5,585 nucleotides of DNA from JAVBKB01 sp031554275 (GCA_031554275.1 JAVBKB010000188.1:1-5585), one strand, 5' to 3'. Counted from the stretch's first letter, positions 1 through 5,585 are shown. Notes: a model not told the origin generated them from the letters alone. Numbers and translations: made by a program.

Positions 1-407
1 TCGCTGAGCTAATCGGTATCACTAAGCAGTATTATTATTATGCTATTCATGACATTTAATTTCCTTTTAATATTGATTAATATTCAACTATTGAGTATAT
101 CAACCGACTCTGTGGTTTAGTTGAAGAAATAGAAGATACACCAATTTATCATGTATTAGATGAGATTTTAGGTAGCTGGTTCAGCAGTTTAGAAGAATTA
201 GTTGAAAATGTCGACGATATTATCTGCCATAGTGATTGCGATTCAATGGAAGATTTCGCTCGCTATTTTGTTGAGGAATCTGGAGGATTTGGAGAAATTC
301 CATCTGAACTTGTAAACTATATCGACTACAAGTCCTTCGGTCGAGATTTAGAAATTAACGGAAATTTTCTTGTTACTTCACACGGTATATTTGAGTACGT
401 TGGATAG
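1..407 (+). pseudogene. ardA: ArdA antirestriction protein, C-terminal part, interrupted by two in-frame stop codons
   Basis: ArdA proteins are acidic DNA mimics that bind and inhibit type I restriction enzymes, and mobile elements carry them to survive entry into a new host. One frame (codons from position 3 to the TAG at 405-407) matches the ArdA family as I recall it from Tn916 Orf18. The matching blocks are YAIHD, a proline-phenylalanine block, INRL, IICHSDCDSMEDFARY, NYIDYKSFGRDL and HGIFEYV. The product is strongly acidic, as expected. The frame is broken by TAA at 57-59 and TAA at 78-80, and homology continues across both without a frame shift. At both places the family is recalled to have Glu, so each is explained by one GAA-to-TAA change. 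No in-frame ATG follows until 246, so a useful restart is unlikely. The N-terminal quarter lies upstream of the window. Family assignment is firm. Pseudogene status depends on the two stops not being sequencing errors. Confidence 0.85.
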
Positions 408-416
408 GTCAAAGCC

Positions 417-436
417 AATTGTTGTAGAGAACAATT
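417..436. repeat. Short perfect inverted repeat after the ardA remnant
   Basis: AATTGTT at 417-423 and AACAATT at 430-436 are exact reverse complements around a 6-base spacer, starting ten bases after the ardA stop. No run of T follows on either strand, so it is not a convincing intrinsic terminator. It could be a weak RNA hairpin or a protein-binding site. Chance occurrence in AT-rich DNA is also possible. Confidence 0.4.
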
Positions 437-497
437 AACTTAACGATTTGGGATGCTGAATAGCGTGTTTAGAAATTGTCCTGAAATAAATTTACTA

Positions 498-521
498 TTA
501 TTTTGCCGAATGGTAAAATAA
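498..521. promoter_or_regulatory. Inverted repeat / possible operator in the leader of the cell-wall enzyme operon
   Basis: TTATTTTGCC (498-507) and GGTAAAATAA (512-521) form a 10-base stem with one G-T pair and a 4-base GAAT loop. It lies 22 bases before the AGGGAGGG ribosome site of the 554 gene. A weak promoter-like pair, TTGTCC (476-481) and TATTTT (499-504) with a 17-base spacer, would put the repeat over the -10 region and start site, as expected of a repressor operator. No T-run follows, so it is not a terminator. The hairpin is seen directly. The promoter match is poor and the operator role is inferred. The rest of the 408-553 gap shows no coding sequence I can support. Confidence 0.4.
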
Positions 522-553
522 CTTGAGTAAAAAAGAATTTCAGGGAGGGAACT

Positions 554-1606
554 ATGAGCCGAAAGTCACTCATTATTGTTGTCTCAATTGTAGTAATGAT
601 TGTTTTGGTAGGCGCTACTTTCCTCGGAACTAGTGTAAATGAGAAAAAGATTAGCAGTGAAGTAGCAGAAATTCAGAATGAAATTGATTCTCTTTATTTT
701 GATGCTAGTAAAGAGATGCTCACTGATGAAGTTGACATAGAAAAGCAAGTCGACAGAATTCGTAATGATATAAGTGAGCTCAAGCAAGAGGAATTTTCTT
801 CGGACATTCAAAAAAATGTAGACAGAGCAGAAAGTGAACTTGTACTAATAGAAAGGATGTCTAGTCTTCAATTAGAGACTGATGCATTTTTTGATGAGAA
901 AGGTGTTTTGGTCGAAAGTGTAGATATTGTAACAGCTGAAAAAATGGCGAGTGATCTTGAAAAAGAGAAACCAGAATTTGTAGCAATTGAGAGAGAAAAA
1001 ATTGATAACGCCAAGGCTCAGCAAGCGGCTAAAGAACTCGCTTCACAACCTCCAGTAAAGGATACTGATTTTGTCAATGTGAAGTCTGTTGATAACAGTA
1101 TCATTGTCGATCTCAAATACAACACAACTGACAACTTTACTGGAAAACGGATCTACAATTTTGACCAAGCAATACTCAGAAACAGTACGGCTCAAAAATT
1201 AGCTAATGCCAATGCTATTTTAAAGGAGCAAGGGTATGTTATAAAAATATGGGATGCCTATAGACCAATGGCTGCGCAGCAAACATTGTGGGACGCTTAC
1301 CCTGATCCGAATTTTGTTGCGAAACCAAATGCAAACAAAGTTACAGGTCACCAGCTTGGGGCGACAATTGATATCACGCTTTGTACACTGGATGGGGAGG
1401 AAGTTCAAATGCAATCCGAATTTGATGATTTCTCATCAAGCGCTTATCGAAGCTATGCTCGAAATCCTGAACAGGAAAAGTATTATCAAATGATGGACAG
1501 TGCGATGAAACAGGCTGGATTTGAAGGGTATGAAAATGAGTGGTGGGAGTACCGTGATACCAATCAGGATTTCGAACCCCTTCAAGTAGACCCATCATTG
1601 TATTAG
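554..1606 (+). CDS. Membrane-anchored VanX-type (M15) D-Ala-D-Ala peptidase with N-terminal helical repeats
   Basis: The 350-residue product should cut D-Ala-D-Ala ends outside the membrane. The ATG has a strong AGGGAGGG ribosome site (542-549). Residues 5-25 form one hydrophobic segment (anchor or uncleaved signal). Residues about 37-162 are charged helical sequence in two repeats, collinear with the N-terminus of the next gene's product. Residues about 170-350 are the VanX-like domain: VDLKYNTTDNFTG, DAYRP with Arg237, the zinc motif TGHQLGATID with His266 and Asp273, MQSEFDDFS, and EWWEY with catalytic-base candidate Glu329. Two features are odd. VanX enzymes have EWWH, with His as third zinc ligand, but Glu332 stands there; and the SxHxxGxAxD motif has Thr in place of Ser and Ala. 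Activity is therefore uncertain. Classical VanX is cytoplasmic and about 200 residues, so the export segment points to wall peptides, possibly as a D,D-carboxypeptidase. No terminator separates it from the 1675 gene, suggesting co-transcription. Confidence 0.88.
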   Translation: MSRKSLIIVVSIVVMIVLVGATFLGTSVNEKKISSEVAEIQNEIDSLYFDASKEMLTDEVDIEKQVDRIRNDISELKQEEFSSDIQKNVDRAESELVLIERMSSLQLETDAFFDEKGVLVESVDIVTAEKMASDLEKEKPEFVAIEREKIDNAKAQQAAKELASQPPVKDTDFVNVKSVDNSIIVDLKYNTTDNFTGKRIYNFDQAILRNSTAQKLANANAILKEQGYVIKIWDAYRPMAAQQTLWDAYPDPNFVAKPNANKVTGHQLGATIDITLCTLDGEEVQMQSEFDDFSSSAYRSYARNPEQEKYYQMMDSAMKQAGFEGYENEWWEYRDTNQDFEPLQVDPSLY

Positions 1607-1661
1607 AAAAAAACGTACGCATGAAGATGTTTTGATGACTACCAAATGTAAATGAACTTGT

Positions 1662-1667
1662 GGGAGG
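1662..1667 (+). promoter_or_regulatory. Ribosome binding site that fixes the TTG start at 1675
   Basis: GGGAGG lies seven bases before TTG 1675. The upstream in-frame GTG at 1660 would place this site inside the coding sequence and has no comparable site of its own. Starting at TTG makes the protein begin MSKKTV, which lines up residue for residue with MSRKSL of the paralogous upstream gene; the Ile-Gln at residues 40-41 falls at the same number in both. Confidence 0.8.
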
Positions 1668-1674
1668 ATTAAAG

Positions 1675-3066
1675 TTGAGTAAAAAAACAGTCTCAGTCGT
1701 TGTAGTAGTTGCAATATTGTTTGTGGTAGCAGCCACTACGTTTTGGAAAGCTTCAGCAAATAATAATGAAATAGAAAGAAAAGTAATCGACATTCAGAAA
1801 GATGTTGATGCACTCTATGCTGATGAAAAAAAAGAAATGTTAGTTGACGGGATCACGCAAAAAGAGCTTAATTATGTAGATGCTGCTGTAAAGAAAGTCG
1901 AAGATCAGAAAATGCCTTCTGAAACAGACAAGACACTAAATAGAGCAAAAAAAGAGCTAGCAATGGCTGAAGAAATGTTTGATCTACAAGGAAAGGTCAA
2001 TGCTTTACTAGATGAAACAGGTGCTTTAGTAGAAAATGCGGATATTGAGTCAGTTGAGAAACTAGCCAGTAACCTTGAAAAAGAGAAGAAAAAGTTTGTT
2101 GATGAACAACGTGTCATTATTGAAGAAGCGAAGGCGCAACAACTAGCAATTACAAATACTGTCAATTTAGTTAATGCTTTGTTTACTTCTCCAGAAAGAA
2201 CAGAGGTGGCAACAACGGCTACACGGGCTGAATATGATTCTACTAAAGCGATGGTTGACAGTTTAAAGCAGGTTTCGACAAAGCAGGCGCTAACTTCATC
2301 TTTAGACCAAGTCAATGCTAAACTGACTGAACAAGAAACAGTTGCACAGGCTAATGCTGCGGCAGAGGCAGAGAAGCAAAAGGCTCAGCAAGGTTCAAAT
2401 ACAAGTGGTTCAAATGGTAGTACTGCAACTTCTAATGACAGTAATGTGGCTTCAAATAGCGGAGCGCAAGATCAGGCTGGATTTGCAGGTATCGTTGCGG
2501 GTAGTCAGACTGCACAGAAAACTGATCAAATAATCACAACAGTAGCAAATGGCACGAGTGCAGAGGTCACTTTTTGGGAAGAGAGCAATGGTGTTTGGAG
2601 TGAAGTATTTACCACACAAGGATATGTAGGGTCACAGGGCGTTGGTGGGGCATCAGAAAGTACATCACGAACACCAAAAGGTGCTTACAGTCTAGGCTTT
2701 TCGTTTGGTACAGGTAGTAATCCTGGTACAGCACTGCCATATAAGCAGATAACACAAAATTCATGGTGGGTTTCTGATGTAAATAGCCCATTATACAACA
2801 CATGGCAGGAAAGCGCTTCTGGATTTGCAAACAGTGAGCATATGGCTGACTACCCAACACAATACCAATATGGTGTGGTGATAAACTATAATATGAGCGC
2901 AGTACCTGGGGCAGGATCAGGATTCTTTTTACATTGCTCAAACGGAAGACCAACTGCTGGGTGCGTGGCGATTCCAACAAGTTATATGCTACAAACACTA
3001 CAAAGGCTTAACCCTGGCGCTTATATTATCAATGTGAATAGTGAACAGGAAGTTGCAAATTATTAG
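1675..3066 (+). CDS. Exported L,D-transpeptidase (YkuD-type) with N-terminal helical repeats
   Basis: L,D-transpeptidases join peptidoglycan stems by 3-3 cross-links, using a Cys to attack tetrapeptide donors, and resist most beta-lactams. The 463-residue product starts at TTG 1675. Residues 5-23 are hydrophobic, followed by KASA-NN, so either a signal peptide cut near residue 28 or an anchor. Residues about 37-222 hold three helical repeats, each opening with V(D/N)AL; the first two match the upstream peptidase and the third resembles, from memory, D5-type helical repeats of Listeria and Enterococcus surface proteins. Residues 239-268 are a Ser/Asn/Gly linker. Residues about 283-463 are the catalytic domain, with SRTPKGAYSLG and HCSNGRPTAGCVAIP containing His420 and nucleophile Cys430. 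The usual Arg after the GC motif is absent, as I recall for the TAGC-type subgroup. It ends 32 bases before a terminator, so it is the last gene of the probable two-gene operon. Confidence 0.88.
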   Translation: MSKKTVSVVVVVAILFVVAATTFWKASANNNEIERKVIDIQKDVDALYADEKKEMLVDGITQKELNYVDAAVKKVEDQKMPSETDKTLNRAKKELAMAEEMFDLQGKVNALLDETGALVENADIESVEKLASNLEKEKKKFVDEQRVIIEEAKAQQLAITNTVNLVNALFTSPERTEVATTATRAEYDSTKAMVDSLKQVSTKQALTSSLDQVNAKLTEQETVAQANAAAEAEKQKAQQGSNTSGSNGSTATSNDSNVASNSGAQDQAGFAGIVAGSQTAQKTDQIITTVANGTSAEVTFWEESNGVWSEVFTTQGYVGSQGVGGASESTSRTPKGAYSLGFSFGTGSNPGTALPYKQITQNSWWVSDVNSPLYNTWQESASGFANSEHMADYPTQYQYGVVINYNMSAVPGAGSGFFLHCSNGRPTAGCVAIPTSYMLQTLQRLNPGAYIINVNSEQEVANY

Positions 3067-3097
3067 ATTCGGGATTGGCTAACTAAATATTTTAAAT

Positions 3098-3130
3098 GAG
3101 AACTTAATTCAAACGTTAAGTTCTTTTTTT
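3098..3130 (+). terminator. Rho-independent terminator of the cell-wall enzyme operon
   Basis: GAACTTAA (3100-3107) pairs perfectly with TTAAGTTC (3116-3123) around an 8-base loop, and the stem extends by an A-T pair. Seven T residues follow (3124-3130). It begins just after the stop of the L,D-transpeptidase gene, as expected for the end of that transcript. Confidence 0.85.
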
Positions 3131-3144
3131 ATGCAAAAAATTGG

Positions 3145-3171
3145 AGTTCCTCAATATTTGGGGAGCTTTTT
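3145..3171 (+). terminator. Second, weaker hairpin terminator in tandem
   Basis: AGTTCCTC (3145-3152) pairs with GGGGAGCT (3160-3167), using two G-T pairs, around a 7-base AT-rich loop. A five-T run (3167-3171) follows. It comes 15 bases after the first terminator and may act as a backup. A promoter-like pair, TTGGGG (3158-3163) and GATAAT (3181-3186) with a 17-base spacer, overlaps it. That pair is weak and would start transcription too late for the small ORF at 3185. Confidence 0.6.
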
Positions 3172-3184
3172 GTGTGGAGTGATA

Positions 3185-3277
3185 ATGATGAAATCGATTA
3201 GATCACCAACTGATGTTAAAAGTAACAAAAATATTGCAAGGAAAATTAAAAAAATAGGAGATGGACAGATTGAATAA
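3185..3277 (+). CDS. Small basic ORF of 30 codons overlapping the next gene's start, unknown function
   Basis: I do not recognise this peptide. The ORF starts with two consecutive ATG codons (3185 and 3188), preceded by GGAG (3176-3179) at a workable distance. The product begins MMKSIRSPTDV and ends in a Lys-rich stretch with KNIARKIKK before GDGQIE. It has no signal peptide or membrane segment. Its last eight bases overlap the TTG start of the thioester surface protein, an arrangement typical of translational coupling or of a leader ORF that exposes the next ribosome site. The ribosome site and the overlap are the only evidence for expression. It may also be a chance ORF in an A-rich leader. 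Confidence 0.4.
   Translation: MMKSIRSPTDVKSNKNIARKIKKIGDGQIE
3256..3260 (+). promoter_or_regulatory. Ribosome binding site that fixes the TTG start at 3270
   Basis: AGGAG lies nine bases before TTG 3270. The in-frame ATG at 3261 directly abuts this site, too close for initiation. The in-frame ATG at 3291 is 30 bases away and would remove most of the positive N-terminal region of the signal peptide. The site lies inside the small ORF at 3185-3277. Confidence 0.7.
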
Positions 3278-5585
3278 ATTGAAAAGAAAAATGAGTCGAA
3301 TTTTAAATGTGGTTGCAATTGTTGCGATCCTGATTTGTAGTTTCCCAATTAGCGAAGTAAGTGCTAAAGGCGTTAATGGAGCGAAAAATTTTACCGTGAA
3401 CAAACAAGAAACAGATTTTACTTATCTATACTTTCCAAATGGGGAGAAAGCAAGGTATATCGATTTTTTGGTATCGTCAACTGGAGAACCAGTTTTTTGT
3501 GTAGAGGCTTCAAAAGATTCGCCTTCAGGGAACGGGTATATGGAGAATGGAAAAATGGATCCAGGTGTTAATTATATTTTGAACAACTTCTTTGTTGAGA
3601 AGAAGTATTTAACGGGAGACCGATTAAGAGATTATTACATCACTCAAATGGCACTTCGTCTTTATTTAGGTCAAGACGATTTTTCTGGACTGAGTGATCC
3701 TACGGGTGTATTACCTGCAATCAATGCACTTGCAAGTGAAGCAGCTACTGTAGGGCTTGTGGAACCAGCAATCGATGCTGGGATTGAATTCAATTATAGT
3801 GCAGATGATTTTGTCCTTGATGGTAGTAACTATGTGAGTCCAGATATGTATGTAGTTGGTTCTGGAACAACACCAATTGGATCTGTTGCATTAAGTTTAA
3901 GTGGCCCAGCTGGTTCGTATATTGTAAATAGCGCAGGGCAACCAGTGAGCAGTATCAATATTAATGAACCTATTCGGGTAGTTGTACCAGCCAATCAGGT
4001 TACCGTTGATAGTCAGGTAACAATTAATGCAACTGCCGAGGCAACACTAGATTATCGTTTTGCAACTGTATATGGTAGTGATGATGCATCTGTACAAGAT
4101 GTCGTTATTTATCAAGAAGGGTACAGTCTATCTGATGATGTTAATAGTTCAGCAACTATTGGCATCGTTGATGAAGGTTGGGTTGAAATTAGTAAGGCAG
4201 GTAACAACACAACCGAATTGTTGCCAGGTGCAAAGTATGAAATTAAAGATGTAAGTGGGAAAGTGATTGATACTGTAACGACTGATACAAATGGAAAAAT
4301 TAAAAGTAAAGCATTAATTGCGGGTCAAACATATACAATCACTGAAATTGAATCACCACCAGGTTATTTGTTAGATCCGACTCCACAAGTTGTTACCATT
4401 GAACCAAATCAAACAAGTTCAGTGACTTTTACAAATAAAGTTGTTCAAGGTCAGCTTAAAATCAAAAAGGAAGATGCTGAAACTGGGAGTGAAGCGCAAG
4501 GTGAAGCGACACTTCAAGGTGCAAAGTATGGCATCTATAGCGATCCAAATTGTTCAGTGCTAATGGAAGAATTGACGATTGGTGAGAATTTAACAGCGAC
4601 TTCTTCTATCTTTGAAATTGGTGCAAGTAGAACGGTATACGTAAAAGAAACAACTGCACCACACGGATATAACCTAGATCCAACGGTATACCCTGTAACG
4701 ATTTCACAGGAGGATGAGGTTACAGAAGTGATTGTTAAAAATGTAGTTGCAAAGGATACTGTAATTACTGGTGATATTGATCTTAAAAAGTTCTATAGTG
4801 AAGCCGATGGCGAGTCTGCAATGCTTCATCCAGAAGCTGGGGCAGAATTTACTGCGTTCAGCAAAGCCACTGGAGAGCAGGTTGGTGAGCCTGCTATCAC
4901 AGATGAAAATGGACATGCTGCATTCAATGATATGCCTTTCGGTTGGTATATCGTTAAGCAGACAAAGTCGCCAGCTGGCATGATTAAAGTAAATGACTTT
5001 GAAGTAAATGTGAGTGAAAATGGCAAAACATATTACTATAATATGGTCAATGCTAAATTTAAGTCACTGGTAAAGTTGAAGAAAGTCGATGAAGAAACAG
5101 GGAAGTCAGTCCTTGTACCAGGGGCGACATTTAAAGTAAAAGACTTAAAGACTGGTAAGTGGGTAACACAGACTGTAAACTATCCAACACCTGTAACTTT
5201 GGATGAATTTATGACAGATGAAAATGGTGAACTTGTTTTACCATTACCATTGGCACACGGAGAATATGCGTTATATGAAGTGAAAGCGCCAACTGGTTAT
5301 GTCATTAATAAAGAACCGCTTACGTTTACTGTTAGCGAAGATACGCAAGATGGCGATATGATTGTTGTCGAATTTGCTGATAAAGCGCAAAAAGGTATTG
5401 CAACCCTCAGTAAGACAGGTGATATGCTTGCTGGAGCCGATGTAAAAAACACTAAATACGGTGACCAATATGAGTTGCAATATGAGCAGCAACCACTAAT
5501 GGGTGTTGAGTATGACTTTGTGGCAGCGGAGGATATTATCACTGGAGATGGTACGGTAAGAGCACATAAAGGAGATGTTGTTGGT
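3270..5585 (+). CDS. Thioester-domain surface adhesin with Cna_B/SpaA modules (partial, runs off the window)
   Basis: This is a wall-exposed adhesin; 772 residues are visible and the C-terminus (expected sorting signal) is beyond the window. From TTG 3270, MNKLKRK and a hydrophobic core (residues 11-27) form a signal peptide, probably cut after VSA near residue 32. Residues about 33-180 match the TQXA/thioester domain: FCVE with Cys77 and TQMA with Gln126 would form an internal thioester that can bond covalently to amines on a target. The usual Trp after TQxA is replaced (TQMALR). Residues about 185-300 are a beta-rich region ending in QDVVIYQEG. Cna_B-like modules follow at about 304-391, 394-492, 501-595 and 600-705, shown by PGAKY/GAKYGIY-type strands and PPGY, APHGY, SPAGM and APTGY turns. 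A further module begins near 709 with AAEDIITGDGT, a signature seen in large VaFE-repeat surface proteins. Isopeptide residues look complete in modules 2 and 4 but not in module 3. Tandem terminators separate it from the upstream operon. Confidence 0.88.
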   Translation, partial: MNKLKRKMSRILNVVAIVAILICSFPISEVSAKGVNGAKNFTVNKQETDFTYLYFPNGEKARYIDFLVSSTGEPVFCVEASKDSPSGNGYMENGKMDPGVNYILNNFFVEKKYLTGDRLRDYYITQMALRLYLGQDDFSGLSDPTGVLPAINALASEAATVGLVEPAIDAGIEFNYSADDFVLDGSNYVSPDMYVVGSGTTPIGSVALSLSGPAGSYIVNSAGQPVSSININEPIRVVVPANQVTVDSQVTINATAEATLDYRFATVYGSDDASVQDVVIYQEGYSLSDDVNSSATIGIVDEGWVEISKAGNNTTELLPGAKYEIKDVSGKVIDTVTTDTNGKIKSKALIAGQTYTITEIESPPGYLLDPTPQVVTIEPNQTSSVTFTNKVVQGQLKIKKEDAETGSEAQGEATLQGAKYGIYSDPNCSVLMEELTIGENLTATSSIFEIGASRTVYVKETTAPHGYNLDPTVYPVTISQEDEVTEVIVKNVVAKDTVITGDIDLKKFYSEADGESAMLHPEAGAEFTAFSKATGEQVGEPAITDENGHAAFNDMPFGWYIVKQTKSPAGMIKVNDFEVNVSENGKTYYYNMVNAKFKSLVKLKKVDEETGKSVLVPGATFKVKDLKTGKWVTQTVNYPTPVTLDEFMTDENGELVLPLPLAHGEYALYEVKAPTGYVINKEPLTFTVSEDTQDGDMIVVEFADKAQKGIATLSKTGDMLAGADVKNTKYGDQYELQYEQQPLMGVEYDFVAAEDIITGDGTVRAHKGDVVG

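Noticed and set aside
19..42. Short TAT run in the ardA remnant as a microsatellite.
   Set aside because: Only four TAT units, in frame with the ArdA homology. It may be a local change in the decaying gene but is too short to call a repeat.
57..80. Recoding or an alternative genetic code reading TAA as Glu in the ardA frame.
   Set aside because: The long genes downstream avoid in-frame TAA, and the small ORF ends with it. No recoding signal is visible, so simple nonsense mutation or error is the better explanation.
417..436. Inverted repeat after ardA as an intrinsic terminator.
   Set aside because: The stem is only seven AT-rich pairs and no T-run follows on either strand.
554..1606. Calling the first enzyme vanX as part of a vancomycin-resistance operon.
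   Set aside because: No vanH, vanA-type ligase or vanRS genes are present, the protein is anchored or exported, and a zinc ligand differs from VanX.
1660..1674. GTG at 1660 as the start of the L,D-transpeptidase gene (five extra codons).
   Set aside because: The GGGAGG ribosome site would lie inside the gene. TTG 1675 has ideal spacing and aligns exactly with the paralogous N-terminus of the upstream gene.
1374..2315. Minus-strand open frames over the two enzyme genes (for example 1905-2315 and 1374-1793).
   Set aside because: They lie opposite genes with clear domains, show no recognisable motif and have no good ribosome site. They look like antisense shadows of codon bias.
3336..3338. Cys23 in the signal peptide of the surface protein as a lipobox cysteine.
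   Set aside because: The preceding residues are Ile-Leu-Ile. Ile directly before Cys does not fit the lipobox (Gly/Ala/Ser), and a signal peptidase I-type VSA site follows at about residue 32.
3151..3403. Minus-strand open frames over the leader and signal peptide of the surface protein gene.
   Set aside because: They are hydrophobic-looking products of AT-rich sequence read backwards, overlap the terminators and the signal peptide, and have no independent support.

Overview
The window looks like an accessory segment of a low-GC Gram-positive chromosome or plasmid, most likely from the Lactobacillales (Enterococcus-like). Reasons: AT-rich sequence, strong GGAGG-type ribosome sites, two TTG starts, Cna_B/SpaA surface modules, and an antirestriction gene of the kind carried by Tn916-type conjugative elements. 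The genus cannot be fixed from the sequence. No integrase, relaxase or type IV secretion gene is visible, so membership of a conjugative element is an inference.

Layout, all on the plus strand. (1) Positions 1-407 hold the C-terminal three quarters of an ArdA antirestriction gene. Two in-frame TAA codons interrupt it where relatives are recalled to have Glu, so it reads as a pseudogene. (2) Positions 408-553 are a leader with two inverted repeats, one directly upstream of the next gene's ribosome site. (3) Positions 554-1606 and 1675-3066 form a probable two-gene operon of cell-wall enzymes. The first is a membrane-anchored or secreted VanX-type (M15) D,D-peptidase and the second an L,D-transpeptidase. 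They share a paralogous N-terminal module (membrane segment plus helical repeats) joined to unrelated catalytic domains. (4) Positions 3098-3171 hold two hairpin terminators in a row. (5) A 30-codon ORF (3185-3277) overlaps the TTG start of a large surface protein. (6) Positions 3270-5585 encode the first 772 residues of that protein: a signal peptide, a Cys-Gln thioester domain, a beta-rich region and at least four Cna_B-like modules. It continues past the window.

How the genes may work together (inference): the two enzymes act on the same peptide stem. A D,D-peptidase that removes the terminal D-Ala would make the tetrapeptide donor that an L,D-transpeptidase needs for 3-3 cross-links. The shared module suggests both are placed at the same site outside the membrane. 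The downstream thioester protein would provide covalent attachment to another surface. Together this looks like an envelope-remodelling and adhesion cassette beside a decayed antirestriction gene. The most notable details are the fused-module enzyme pair, a Glu in place of the third zinc-ligand His of the VanX-like enzyme, and a Cna_B module that appears to have lost its isopeptide residues.
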